From assembly GCF_006265175.1 (NCBI RefSeq), contig NZ_VDCQ01000023.1, forward strand, positions 53,942 through 117,941: a stretch of 64,000 nucleotides of DNA. The letters run 5' to 3'. Origin of the DNA: Paenibacillus hemerocallicola (lineage in GTDB: Bacteria; Bacillota; Bacilli; Paenibacillales; NBRC-103111). Position 1 is the stretch's first letter; every line of letters begins with the position of its first letter. A program made the position numbers and the translations under genes. Positions 17,201 to 25,748 of the stretch are shown here, one piece after another. Below the pieces are notes generated by a model. The model did not search any database. It was not told where the DNA came from and saw only the letters and a program-made list of their open reading frames with translations.

Positions 17201-18645
17201 TGAAGCTGATCGATGTGAGGGCTTCGGACGTTTATCCGCAAACGGAAACGTACCGGCGCACCACAGCCACAATCAAGGTAGACGACGAACATTCTTATTC
17301 GGTCGACCTGTTCCGCATAAAGGGCGGGAACGACCATCATTTCAGCTTTCACGGCGCGGAAGGGCCCGTAACCGCGGAAGGACTGAGTCTTGCCGCCCAG
17401 CCGACCGGAACTTATGCGGGACCGAACGTAGCTTATGGACAGCGGGTGGATAGCGTGGACGGAACGGGTTATATGGGCAGCGGCTTCCACTACCTGAAAC
17501 GGGTGGAGCGGGACGAGGCGCCGGCCGGCAAGTTCAGCGTCGAGTGGAGCGTATACGATACGTGGAACGTGTACGGGCAAGGCGCGGGCGCTCCCACGGA
17601 TGTCCGCCTGCGGCTGACGATGCTGGGACAATACGACGACGTCGCGCTCGCGGACGGCGTGCCGCCGCAGAACAAGCCGGGCAACCCGGAAACCCTTCGG
17701 TATTTGATCGCACACCGGAACGGGCAAAATCTCGATTCCTTATTCGCCTCCGTCATCGAGCCTTACAAGGGAACGCGCTACATCCAGTCGATTTCTCCGG
17801 CGCAAGTAAAGGCGAACGGCGTCCTTGCGACGGGCACCGAGGTTGCAGCCGTCAAGGTGACGCTGACGAACGGGCGAACCGACTATATCGTGAACGCCTT
17901 GAATCCGGGTATCGAGTATACGGTGGACGACAAATTGACGTTCCGGGGCTTTTTCGGCGTACTGTCCGAACGCGAAGGCGAACCGGAGTACGGCTATATG
18001 CACGGCGGGACTCTTCTGCGGGCGAGTCATGAGGCGCTGATTCAAAGCGACAGAGCATACGTGGAAGGCGAAGTCGCCGACTTCACCAAGCCGCTTTCCT
18101 TCGAGAACGAAATTGCCGTTGAAGTCGATGAGCCGATTCGGGAGGGGGAGCTTCAGGAGCGGGCGCACATTTATGTCGAGAATGACGGGGCGCGCAACGC
18201 CGTATACGAAATTAAGCAAGTCCGTCCGGGGGAGGGCGGCGTATATGCGTTGTCGATCGGGGACAAGACGCTTATCCGGCAATACGCGAACGATGCGGAA
18301 CTGTCGTCCGGTTATGTCTACGATATAGCCGAAGGAGCTTCGTTCCGCATACCGCTGACCGCAACGTGGATTTCCCCGGCCCTTCTGCTGGATGGAATGC
18401 GGGAGCGTATCGGGAACGAGGCGTCGTCCGGACATATGTCCGGCGTGTTCGCGGACCAATTGCTGTACAGATTGAATGTGATCGGGCTTCTGGCCGGTCA
18501 GGGCGCTTCGGCGACGGCGATCGCTTACATGCGCGATTTCTTGGCGTATATCGGGGACCCGTCGGTACGGCTGCAAGGGTTGATCTCGGGTGCGGCTGCA
18601 GCGGCGCTCGAAGCGGCGGCGGATATGTATATCTCAAAGCCATGA
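14209..18645 (+). CDS. Secreted heparinase II/III-like multidomain protein
   Basis: A very large exported enzyme (1478 residues, GTG start after AGAGGAGG). In order: signal peptide to about residue 40; a carbohydrate-binding beta domain (NLVKNPGFENGS, about 43-195); two CBM-X2/Ig-like domains (FDKNVQRREDIAVQVTANG and its second copy, about 195-375); an alpha/alpha-barrel (about 390-880); a heparinase II/III beta domain starting near YYGRTIYHGHRDTLNIG (about 920-1150); and a C-terminal tail. Family members cleave heparin/heparan, alginate or other uronate polymers by elimination. The tyrosine- and histidine-rich stretch YYGRTIYHGH is a candidate catalytic region. It is encoded right after an importer, so the importer probably takes up its products. 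Confidence 0.85.
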   Translation: MLGRTGWIRKGPLGAMPAMAALLVICLLFGCFPVYASAAGEENLVKNPGFENGSAGPGDWSRGAAGTWEWDGTVSRSGSRSAKLTTQGSTDIAFFSQQYIPVQAGRLYELGSYYKPQNVTGRAFILLAWYSAPNASGFISQKLLDVDRSVADWSKAVMQEYAPANAAYAHVAVHMRGGAGTILYDDVSLHRVIRQSAIDPTEAVFDKNVQRREDIAVQVTANGNSLEAIRFGSDVLQPATDYETANGRVVLKKEYLSQLPDEMAALSFSFNEAGDRQLKLTVIDSTYLSIPSLQYYKHVPTPQPVTVTLSAYAPLLTGLRLDGNPLTEGEAYSVSGSGKEVAFKETYLTALTPQTYVVRFEFANGFAASMTVTVREIRNSKTRSTIYTPDKVQAARSNAATYGWAGGLRDAAVARAEAYFQSPGYAAEGYDFLWKTIPPQTLPRSYAVNEKMGSPVTGKDIDRFGAYPYRGDPINQPWKIVDPSSGYTFPTNDFGAYYKSGLDDGGIFRPELADRSLLVNTLYPEKGPLWGVDDGFGWVDAGGNRYTFIAYYVHRFVWYGEGNAFVVDALRSMRDAYLYTGEAKYARAGLVLLDRIADVYPSLDTSVYKVDYLHNGAEGKGKAVGAIWETFLTKEMLRAYDAFFPARNDPQLVIYLQQKAAEHGLDNPKNNGAAIALNIEDGIVRQTYPGVRSGTVLGNTGMHQSALAMAAVVLDTLPETKEWLDFTFKAGGALYNPARVTGGNVLPSLVNRVDRDGHADEASPEYNSYWLDQYRTTADILQGYDLYPGADLYENAKFKTMFGSHLPLVLSDRYMPTIGDSGRTGNPAVWLNIEHFVKAFKAFGDPEFAQAAYFLNGNSTAGIHEDIFSTDPESVSTEIAAAIATHGTLNPDSTNLTGYGFTALRDGVGTEQTLRDLWMYYGRTIYHGHRDTLNIGLHAFGLDLSPDLGYPEFTDSKDMHRFQWVRNTVSHNTVVVDRSQQQPQWVSTPLHFDDGDRVKLIDVRASDVYPQTETYRRTTATIKVDDEHSYSVDLFRIKGGNDHHFSFHGAEGPVTAEGLSLAAQPTGTYAGPNVAYGQRVDSVDGTGYMGSGFHYLKRVERDEAPAGKFSVEWSVYDTWNVYGQGAGAPTDVRLRLTMLGQYDDVALADGVPPQNKPGNPETLRYLIAHRNGQNLDSLFASVIEPYKGTRYIQSISPAQVKANGVLATGTEVAAVKVTLTNGRTDYIVNALNPGIEYTVDDKLTFRGFFGVLSEREGEPEYGYMHGGTLLRASHEALIQSDRAYVEGEVADFTKPLSFENEIAVEVDEPIREGELQERAHIYVENDGARNAVYEIKQVRPGEGGVYALSIGDKTLIRQYANDAELSSGYVYDIAEGASFRIPLTATWISPALLLDGMRERIGNEASSGHMSGVFADQLLYRLNVIGLLAGQGASATAIAYMRDFLAYIGDPSVRLQGLISGAAAAALEAAADMYISKP

Positions 18646-18732
18646 GAGTACCGAGTGCAACCTCAACACAAGCTGTCTGAAGCTGCAAGGCAATCCCATT
18701 AGGAAAGAACCGAACATGGAGGCGGAGATACG

Positions 18733-20325
18733 ATGACGGTAGAAAGACTGCAATTTTTCGATTCCAATGCGAATGTCGGCAAAATCGGCTACAAGCATCG
18801 TTTGCAAATGTGGCGGACGGAAGATCTATTGGCTGAAATGGACCGGAACGGGATCGCCGGAGCGCTCGTCTACCACGGAATGGCGAAATCCCATTCCCCG
18901 GTGTACGGCAACGGTCGGCTGGCAGAGGAGCTTAGCAAAAGCCCGAGACTGTTCGGATGTTTGGCGGCGCTTCCCGATCAGTTGGGAGATTTTCCGTCCC
19001 CGTCGGCTTTCATCGCCGAGATGAAGCGGGGCGGGTTCCGCGCGGTGAAGCTGTTCCCGAAAAGCCATCAGTACGATCCCGACCGACGGACGATCGGGAA
19101 GCTGCTGGACGCGTTGGAGCGGGAACGTATTCCGCTGTTGGTGGATGCTTCGGAAGCATCGTTGTCCGCAATTGCCGGCATGGCAGGCAACAATCCCGAT
19201 CTGGCGATCGTGCTGCAAGGGCTCGGTTGGAGTCAGGAACGGCGATTGTTCCCGCTGCTGCAGGAGCATGCGAACGTGCGGATCGAATTTTCCGCCCTGC
19301 AGAGCAATGCGATTATCGAAGCCGCTTACGAACGGTTCGGCGCCGAACGACTGTTGTTCGGCAGCGGGATGCCGTTCAAAAGCCCCGGCGCGGCAAGGGC
19401 GCTGATCGACTACGCGCGCATACCCGACGAAGCGAAGCGGCGCATTGCCGGCGGCAATCTGGCCGAATTGCTCGGCGTGAGTCCGCCGGAAGCCGCGATA
19501 CCGGATCAAGATGAAGTAACGGCGCACGCTTCGCGCGGTCTACCCATTCCGATCCCCGTATACGATTCGCACACGCATCTGATCGAGGACGGAGGAGGGA
19601 CGGGAAGCGGCTTCCCGATGCTGCAGGGAGATATCGATTCGATGATTGCGCTTTACCGGACGATCGGGATCCGCAAAATGTCCATTGCGCCTTGGGCCGG
19701 AATCAACGGAGGCGATTCGGAAGCCGGCAATGAGATCGCGGAGAAGGCGATACTCAAGTACCCTTCCGAAGTGGAAGGATATGTCGTCATTGATCCGAAC
19801 TATACCGACGACGTCGAGCGGGAAGCGCGGAAATGGCATGTCGAGAAAGGGTTTAAAGGAATGAAGCCTTACTTCTACTTGTCCAGAATCCCTTATACCG
19901 ATCCGATATACGAGCCTTGGTGGAAAATAGGCGATGCAAAGCGGTTATACGCCTTGGTCGATCCCGCGGGGCAGAGCGACGGCGCCTATATCGCGCAAAT
20001 CGAAGAGCTGGCGGAGCGGTATCCGAACGTGGCGATTTTTATGGACCATGCCGCCAGAAGCTTTGAAATTGCCGAGTTATATGCGAAAGCGGCCAAAAAA
20101 CATACCAATATATATTTGCAATTGACCTATACGACGGTTCCGCTCGGTTCGATCGAATATTTGGTCCGCGAGGTGGGGGCGGGGAAAGTTTTATTCGGTA
20201 CGGATTCTCCGATGAGAGATCCCCGCCCGCAGGTCGGTTGGTTAGCCTATGCCCATTTGTCGCTCGAAGACAAGAAGGCGGTTTTCGGCGGGAATATGAA
20301 GCGAATCTGGGATCGTACGGTCTGA
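18733..20325 (+). CDS. Tandem amidohydrolase-2 protein with degenerate first half
   Basis: This 530-residue protein appears to be two amidohydrolase-2 (TIM-barrel metal hydrolase) domains in a row. The second half (from about residue 275) has a full set of expected ligands: SHTH, the His in FMDHAAR, and the Asp in LFGTDSP. The first half has the same fold landmarks but lost them: FDSNANVG in place of an HxH motif, VLQGLG where a His is expected, and LLFGSGMPF where the Asp should be. The first half is probably structural or regulatory. Substrates of the family are diverse small molecules such as lactones and decarboxylation substrates. The start follows GGAGGCGGAG. An AraC gene and a second amidohydrolase follow. 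Confidence 0.8.
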   Translation: MTVERLQFFDSNANVGKIGYKHRLQMWRTEDLLAEMDRNGIAGALVYHGMAKSHSPVYGNGRLAEELSKSPRLFGCLAALPDQLGDFPSPSAFIAEMKRGGFRAVKLFPKSHQYDPDRRTIGKLLDALERERIPLLVDASEASLSAIAGMAGNNPDLAIVLQGLGWSQERRLFPLLQEHANVRIEFSALQSNAIIEAAYERFGAERLLFGSGMPFKSPGAARALIDYARIPDEAKRRIAGGNLAELLGVSPPEAAIPDQDEVTAHASRGLPIPIPVYDSHTHLIEDGGGTGSGFPMLQGDIDSMIALYRTIGIRKMSIAPWAGINGGDSEAGNEIAEKAILKYPSEVEGYVVIDPNYTDDVEREARKWHVEKGFKGMKPYFYLSRIPYTDPIYEPWWKIGDAKRLYALVDPAGQSDGAYIAQIEELAERYPNVAIFMDHAARSFEIAELYAKAAKKHTNIYLQLTYTTVPLGSIEYLVREVGAGKVLFGTDSPMRDPRPQVGWLAYAHLSLEDKKAVFGGNMKRIWDRTV

Positions 20326-20384
20326 TCGCGATCTAACTCGATCGATCCGGCCGCAGCGCCCGAACAATGAGGGGTGACCGATTC

Positions 20385-21236
20385 ATGCATTCACCCGCAG
20401 TGATCAAAAGCTTCTATTATCGAAACGATTGCCGGACTACGCATTATTTGCACGAGCATGACGGCTTCGAAATTTATTACGTGCATACGGGAAGCTGCTG
20501 CTATTATATCGGCGCGGAATTGTACGATCTGGAGCCGGGCGATCTGCTTATCAGCAACGGCAAGGCCATGCACGGAACGATGATGAGGAACCCTTGCACG
20601 CGAACGAATATCCAGTTTATCGATTCGAACATTCATACGATGCTGCCTTCTTCCCTTTCCGTGGATGTGATGGCTCCCTTCCGCAAGCTGAAAAACTGCA
20701 GGTGGAAGCTGGGGGGCGACCGAATGAAAGAAATCGAATCGATTTTTTCGAAGATGCTCGATTGCCGCCATCGTACGAATCCGGTATCCGTCAATCGCTT
20801 CCATAACGCCTTTGTGGACCTTTTGCTGCTGATTTGCGAGATCAGGGATGAGGCGCCGAGCGATCATGCCGAGCTATCCAAGGTGAAGGAATCCCATGTA
20901 CGGCGAATTATTTCCTATATCGGAGACCATTACGGAGATGATTTGACGCTTGATCATCTGGCGGGATGGATCAACCTGAACAAGTATTACGTCGCCAAGC
21001 TGTTCAAAGAAACGATAGGAATGACCGTATTCGACTATATTCGAAAGCGGCGTGTTCTCGAAGCGAAACGGCTGCTCCTGTTCGATAAGCATAAATCGGT
21101 AACGGACATAGGCTTGGATGTCGGCTTCAAGCAGCTGTCGCATTTCTCCGCTTGCTTTAAACAGATTACGGGGCTATCGCCCGAGCAGTTCCGCAAGCGC
21201 GCGGTGGTCGGTATGTTTCCGAACGGAGGCTCCTGA
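20385..21236 (+). CDS. AraC-family regulator with cupin sensor
   Basis: A cytoplasmic one-component regulator of about 283 residues. The N-terminal half is a cupin-type ligand pocket (HEHDGFEIYYVHTG, then YDLEPGDLLISNGKAMHG). The C-terminal half has two helix-turn-helix motifs (LTLDHLAGWINLNKYYVAKLFK and the one ending DVGFKQLSHFSACFKQITG). The start at 20385 was chosen because GAGGGGTGA sits nine bases before it; the ATG at 20367 overlaps that site. It is placed directly between two amidohydrolase genes and its stop touches the next start, so it likely controls this small cluster. Confidence 0.88.
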   Translation: MHSPAVIKSFYYRNDCRTTHYLHEHDGFEIYYVHTGSCCYYIGAELYDLEPGDLLISNGKAMHGTMMRNPCTRTNIQFIDSNIHTMLPSSLSVDVMAPFRKLKNCRWKLGGDRMKEIESIFSKMLDCRHRTNPVSVNRFHNAFVDLLLLICEIRDEAPSDHAELSKVKESHVRRIISYIGDHYGDDLTLDHLAGWINLNKYYVAKLFKETIGMTVFDYIRKRRVLEAKRLLLFDKHKSVTDIGLDVGFKQLSHFSACFKQITGLSPEQFRKRAVVGMFPNGGS

Positions 21237-22088
21237 ATGATCATTGATGCACATAATCACCCTCATTACTTGGGTTATACCTGCAACGATATTTTACGGA
21301 ACATGGAGCAATACGGAATCAGCCGAACCTGGCTGCTGTCGCTGGAAACGCCGGAATCCGAATATCATCCGAGCTACTATAAGCATGGCTGGCCGAATGA
21401 AAATGGCGCGATTCCGTTCACGGCCTGTCTGGAATGCGCCAGAGCGCACCCGGACAAATTCGTGCTCGGCTATGCGCCCGACCCCAGAATACCGACATCG
21501 ATCAGCCGGCTGGAAGCCGCCATCGACTTGTACGGCGTACGCGTATGCGGAGAAATCATGCTGCGCATAACGTACGACAACCCGGATGCATTGCGTTTGT
21601 TCCAATTTTGCGGCAAGAAAGGACTTCCTGTCATCGTGGAGGTCAATTACGGCGTTGAGTCAAGCGGGCATGCGTGGCCCAATTATTGGTACGGCGGTGG
21701 AATCGATGCTTTGGAGCGTGCAATCCGCGCATGTTCCGAAACGCTATTTCTCGGGCATGGGCCGGGGTTTTGGGCGCATATTTCCGATGACGACCTGTAT
21801 CGGACCGCGAGCTACCCGAAAGGGGATATCGTTCCGGGAGGCAAAGTGGTAAAGCTGATGCGGACCTATTCCAACCTGTATTGCGATTTGTCCGCAGGCT
21901 CGGGTCTGAATGCCTTGCAGCGCAACCGTTCATTTGCAAAGGAATTTTTGCTGGAATTTCAAGATCGATGTCTGTACGGGAGGGATATATACGACAATCG
22001 CCTTCAAATTTTTTTGAACGAATTGGGTCTTCCCGACGATTGCATGCGCAAAATTTACTCAGGCAACGCGCTGAAGCTGGTCCCTTAA
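21237..22088 (+). CDS. Amidohydrolase-2 family metal-dependent hydrolase
   Basis: A 283-residue TIM-barrel hydrolase. Visible metal-site elements are the HxH pair in IIDAHNHPHY near the N-terminus, the His in LFLGHGPGF, and the Asp in LYGRDIYDNRL. Thus, unlike the first half of the protein at 18733, its site looks complete. The ATG immediately follows the TGA of the AraC gene with no gap, so translation is coupled. The substrate is unknown; its location downstream of the heparinase-like gene suggests processing of a sugar-derived compound. Confidence 0.8.
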   Translation: MIIDAHNHPHYLGYTCNDILRNMEQYGISRTWLLSLETPESEYHPSYYKHGWPNENGAIPFTACLECARAHPDKFVLGYAPDPRIPTSISRLEAAIDLYGVRVCGEIMLRITYDNPDALRLFQFCGKKGLPVIVEVNYGVESSGHAWPNYWYGGGIDALERAIRACSETLFLGHGPGFWAHISDDDLYRTASYPKGDIVPGGKVVKLMRTYSNLYCDLSAGSGLNALQRNRSFAKEFLLEFQDRCLYGRDIYDNRLQIFLNELGLPDDCMRKIYSGNALKLVP

Positions 22089-22141
22089 CATGTGAAGGAT
22101 CGGTTAGCCTGCGACATTCGAATGGACGCCTTATGCGGCCA

Positions 22142-22182
22142 AGCCCCGAAGCCTCGAAGCGATTTAGGCTACGGGGCTTTTT
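22142..22182 (+). terminator. Terminator after the amidohydrolase gene
   Basis: AGCCCCGAAGCCT pairs with AGGCTACGGGGCT (one mismatch), followed by TTTTT. Confidence 0.9.
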
Positions 22183-22282
22183 CTCACCTCGTCAGCCACC
22201 CTCGCCGCGCATAATTTCACGATCCGCAGCGGAACATAAAAGCGCTGTGCTGGAAACATTTTCAGCAAATGGAGGTTATGGC

Positions 22283-23590
22283 ATGAAGAGGAAACGAACG
22301 ATTGGAAGGTGGACGATCCGTCTCGCGCTCGCTTCGTCGCTGCTTCTAGCGGGCATGACCGCCGCCGTCACGGGAGCGGCCGGTCCGGAGCAGCCGGGCG
22401 GCGGCAATCCGAATGGCGCTGGCGACGGCTCGACTAAAGCGGCTTTTATCCGCAACCAAAATTTGTGGGTCAAGTCGGGCGGGCAGGAGCGGCAGCTGAC
22501 CGAGGGGGACAAGGCGCATAAACCGCTATGGTCGGCAGATGGCCAATGGATCGCCTACACCTCGGGCGACAATACGATCAAGCTGCATCATCCGGCTACG
22601 GGCCGCAATGTGGAAATCGGCACCGGAACGAACGCACAGTGGTCTCCGACCGCCGCTATGCTCGCCTTCCAGGACGGCGAGGTGCTTCAGGTGACGGATG
22701 CGGCCAAGGCGGAGTCCGAGAAGTTTCAAAATGCTTCGCTCGGCGTGGGCAATTATTCGTGGCTGCCCGACGGCAGCGGCTTTCTCGTCTCTACATTATC
22801 CCGTCTGCAGCCGGACGGGTGGTCGGACATATCGCTGTATGAAGTGCCGTTCGCCTATGGACAGGATCCGCAGAAGGGCAGGCTGATTACGAGCTTTCCG
22901 AGCATGACAAAATCGTTCTTCGCCGTAACGACCGGCGACTTCCAATGGTCCGCGGACCGGAAATGGGTCCGCTTTATCGCCAAGCCGACCGCCTCTTTAT
23001 CGGCGGACAGCGACACGCTGTGCGTCATGTACTGGGGCAAGAAAAAAATAATGCCGGCGGGCGAAACGCTGAATCGCGACGACTGGGCGGTCTGGTCGCC
23101 GGAAGGGGACATGCTCGCCTATATCGGAGGCGGAGGCAGAGACGCGACGGCGAACAAGAAGCTGACCATGAAGCGGCCGCCGTTCCGCAAGCCGACTGTC
23201 TATACGCCGCAAGGCCTCGCAGACCGAGACCCGGCTTGGGTGGACGGCCGTACGATCATCGTATCGCGGGTGAAGGAGAGCTCCGGCGCGGGCGATACGC
23301 CGCCTCCACAGAGAACGCCGCCGTTTCTCGCAAGCGTATCCGTGCAGGATGAATCGTCGGCAGCCATTACGTCGCCGGAGGGAGCATTCGGCGATTACAG
23401 CCCCGCTTACATCCCCGCCTCGCGGCAGCTCACCTGGATCCGGACGGACGGAACGGCCGCATCGGCATGGATCGGCGGGGCGGACGGCTCCGGCGCCAGA
23501 GAATGGATCGGAGCGCTGGATCTCGCACCCGACTACTACGGCCAGCAATACTGGGACGATGTAATCGACCGGTACGGCGCTGCGGACTGA
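22283..23590 (+). CDS. Secreted TolB-like beta-propeller protein
   Basis: A 435-residue protein with an N-terminal signal peptide (about residues 1-32) and repeated TolB/WD-type blades: PLWSADGQWIAYTSGD, AQWSPTAAMLAFQDG, YSWLPDGSGFLVST, FQWSADRKWVRFIAK and AVWSPEGDMLAYIGG. Propellers of this kind bind proteins or ligands; no catalytic residues were recognised. The start follows GGAGG by seven bases. Although the same frame is open far upstream, the strong ribosome binding site and signal peptide fix this start. It is convergent with the next AraC gene, with three bases between stops. Confidence 0.8.
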   Translation: MKRKRTIGRWTIRLALASSLLLAGMTAAVTGAAGPEQPGGGNPNGAGDGSTKAAFIRNQNLWVKSGGQERQLTEGDKAHKPLWSADGQWIAYTSGDNTIKLHHPATGRNVEIGTGTNAQWSPTAAMLAFQDGEVLQVTDAAKAESEKFQNASLGVGNYSWLPDGSGFLVSTLSRLQPDGWSDISLYEVPFAYGQDPQKGRLITSFPSMTKSFFAVTTGDFQWSADRKWVRFIAKPTASLSADSDTLCVMYWGKKKIMPAGETLNRDDWAVWSPEGDMLAYIGGGGRDATANKKLTMKRPPFRKPTVYTPQGLADRDPAWVDGRTIIVSRVKESSGAGDTPPPQRTPPFLASVSVQDESSAAITSPEGAFGDYSPAYIPASRQLTWIRTDGTAASAWIGGADGSGAREWIGALDLAPDYYGQQYWDDVIDRYGAAD

Positions 23591-23593
23591 CGC

Positions 23594-24382
23594 CTATTTC
23601 CGATACTGTTCCGGGCTCGTGCCTACGGCATTCATAAATGCGCGGTGGAGCTGGCTCGTGCTCGAGAACCCGAGCTCCAGGCTTATATCCGTCACCGACA
23701 TGCGGGTCGTGCGAAGCTTGCGCTTTGCTTCCTCGATCCGGGTATGCAGCACGTACTGGTAAGGAGACATGCCGGTCGCCGATTTGAAGGAGCGGATAAA
23801 ATGGTACCGGCTTTGCAAAGCCATGGCCGCCATCTCGTCTATGGTGAGCGGGGATCGGAAGTTGGCGTGAATATAGTCGATTACGCGTGAAAGATGAACG
23901 TCCGCGATGGCGGGCCTGCGCATCGGCCCGCCGCCGTCCGGCTGGAAGCTTCCTTTCAGCGCGCCGTGCAAGTAGCCGACGACCATCGCCTCGGTCTCCT
24001 GCAGGGACAGCTGGTCGGACGGATCGCGGGATAGAAGCAGACCGATCCAATCCCGGAAGCGGGATTGGATTTCTCTCGGATTCACATATTGCCGAAACGA
24101 CAATTCCTCCTGCCGGACTTCTTCGGCCAGGCTGCCCGCCTGCAGCTGGATAATAATGACGCCCGCGTTGTCCCCGAGCCGGAAATGATGCTCCTCCCGG
24201 GGGTGCTGGACGACCGCGCAGCCTTCGCCCAGCCTGTACTCCCGGCGTTCATGAGTGAAATGGCACGTACCGTGAATCGGCACGGTGAGCTGGACTTGTC
24301 CTTCGTGAGAATGAGGGACGTTGCTAAACTCGTTCTCGATTCTCCACAGCTCCATTTTCGGAGTTTCTATGCGTATGTTCAT
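23594..24382 (-). CDS. AraC-family regulator with cupin sensor
   Basis: A 262-residue one-component regulator. The N-terminal cupin is recognisable from PHSHEGQVQLTVPIHG and HPREEHHFRLGD. The C-terminal AraC domain has LTIDEMAAMALQSRYHFIRSFK and ISLELGFSSTSQLHRAF with the closing GTSPEQYRK. It is divergent from the MFS exporter gene, 115 bases away, so that transporter is its most likely target. RBS is AGGTGA. Confidence 0.88.
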   Translation of the reverse strand: MNIRIETPKMELWRIENEFSNVPHSHEGQVQLTVPIHGTCHFTHERREYRLGEGCAVVQHPREEHHFRLGDNAGVIIIQLQAGSLAEEVRQEELSFRQYVNPREIQSRFRDWIGLLLSRDPSDQLSLQETEAMVVGYLHGALKGSFQPDGGGPMRRPAIADVHLSRVIDYIHANFRSPLTIDEMAAMALQSRYHFIRSFKSATGMSPYQYVLHTRIEEAKRKLRTTRMSVTDISLELGFSSTSQLHRAFMNAVGTSPEQYRK

Positions 24383-24497
24383 GTTCGTTCACCTGATGCC
24401 AGTATAGCAAAAATTGCGCGTTTTCGGAGCAACAATCGCGGCGACGGCAATGCCTCTTTTCCCTACTATGGATACATAGAGAGAGGAGAGAGAAGCA

Positions 24498-25742
24498 GTG
24501 CAGCCGCAAACGCAATCACAATCGCCGCTGGAGAAAACGGCGCAACGAACCCGGACGTACTCGATGTACGCCCTTGTCGGTGTCAGCTTGGCGCATCTGT
24601 TCAACGATGCGATGCAGACGGTCATTCCGGCCGGCTTCCCGCTGTTCCAGCAGCAAATGAATTTGAGCTTCAGCCAGATCGGGTGGGTGGCGTTCGTGCT
24701 GAACGTCACGGCTTCCATCCTCCAGCCGCTTATCGGCTATTATACGGATAAAAGACCGATGCCTTCCCTTCTCCCGGCAGGGATGGTATTCTCGCTCATC
24801 GGCATGATCGGCCTCGCTTATTCGGCCAGCTTGACCGCATTGCTGCTGTCCGTGACGGCGGTCGGCATCGGTTCGTCCGTGCTTCATCCGGAATCTTCGC
24901 GCGTCGCCCATATGGCCGCGGGCAAAGGCAAAGGACTTGCCCAATCCGTCTTTCAGGTGGGAGGGAATACGGGGCAGGCGCTGGGGCCGCTTATGGTTGC
25001 CCTCATCCTCGCCCCGCAAGGTCAGCACGGTTTTTTGTGGTTTACGGTGCTCGCCTTGGCGGGCATCCTGATCCAATTCGGGGTCGGCCGCTGGTACGGC
25101 CCGAGAGTGATCGGAGAACGCGCAGGCCTAGCCGCGAAGGCGGGCGCTGCAAAACAATCGAACGCGGCCGGACAAGCCGATCGGAAGACGATCGTTTTCG
25201 TGATCGGGGTGCTTATCCTGCTGCTGTTCTCCAAATTCGTCTACTTGGCCGGGATGAACGGGTATTATTCGTTCTATTACATGGACCGGTTCGGGCTGCC
25301 GCTCGCCAAAGCGCAAATATGCTTATTCGTCCTGCAGTTTGCCGGTATGCTCGGAACGCTGCTGGGCGGACCGTTGGCCGATCGCATCGGCAGAAAACGC
25401 GTAATCTGGTTTTCCATCTTCGGGACGGCGCCTTTCGCTCTGCTGCTGCCTTATGCGGGACCTACCGCCTCGATGCTGCTGTGCATTCCGATCGGCCTCA
25501 TTCTCATGTCCGGCTTCTCGGTCATTATCGTCTACGCCCAAGAGCTGCTCCCGGGCAAAGTCGGAACGGTAGCCGGCCTGTTCTTCGGCCTCTCGTTCGG
25601 CATGGGCGGCATCGGCTCCGTCGCGCTCGGCTGGCTGGCGGACGTGACGAGCGTGTCGGTTGTGATCCGGCTAAGCGCCTTCTTGCCCTTGCTCGGGGTC
25701 GTCGCGTTTCTGCTGCCGAAGGATCGGCGCAGCGGGGGCTAA
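24498..25742 (+). CDS. MFS efflux protein, fosmidomycin-resistance (Fsr) type
   Basis: A 12-segment MFS transporter of 414 residues with a GTG start after GAGAGGAGAG. Fsr-type landmarks are SLAHLFNDAMQTVIPAGFPLF in the first segment, GYYTDKRPMPSLLP, SSVLHPESSRVAHMA and FQVGGNTGQALGPL. Related proteins export fosmidomycin and other small phosphonate or antibiotic compounds by proton exchange. The divergent AraC gene probably regulates it. It ends six bases from the stop of the convergent kinase gene. Confidence 0.85.
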   Translation: MQPQTQSQSPLEKTAQRTRTYSMYALVGVSLAHLFNDAMQTVIPAGFPLFQQQMNLSFSQIGWVAFVLNVTASILQPLIGYYTDKRPMPSLLPAGMVFSLIGMIGLAYSASLTALLLSVTAVGIGSSVLHPESSRVAHMAAGKGKGLAQSVFQVGGNTGQALGPLMVALILAPQGQHGFLWFTVLALAGILIQFGVGRWYGPRVIGERAGLAAKAGAAKQSNAAGQADRKTIVFVIGVLILLLFSKFVYLAGMNGYYSFYYMDRFGLPLAKAQICLFVLQFAGMLGTLLGGPLADRIGRKRVIWFSIFGTAPFALLLPYAGPTASMLLCIPIGLILMSGFSVIIVYAQELLPGKVGTVAGLFFGLSFGMGGIGSVALGWLADVTSVSVVIRLSAFLPLLGVVAFLLPKDRRSGG

Positions 25743-25748
25743 CGACTG

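Noticed and set aside
21881..22282. Upstream in-frame extension of the beta-propeller gene.
   Set aside because: It would overlap the preceding amidohydrolase and span its terminator; GGAGG and a signal peptide place the start at 22283.
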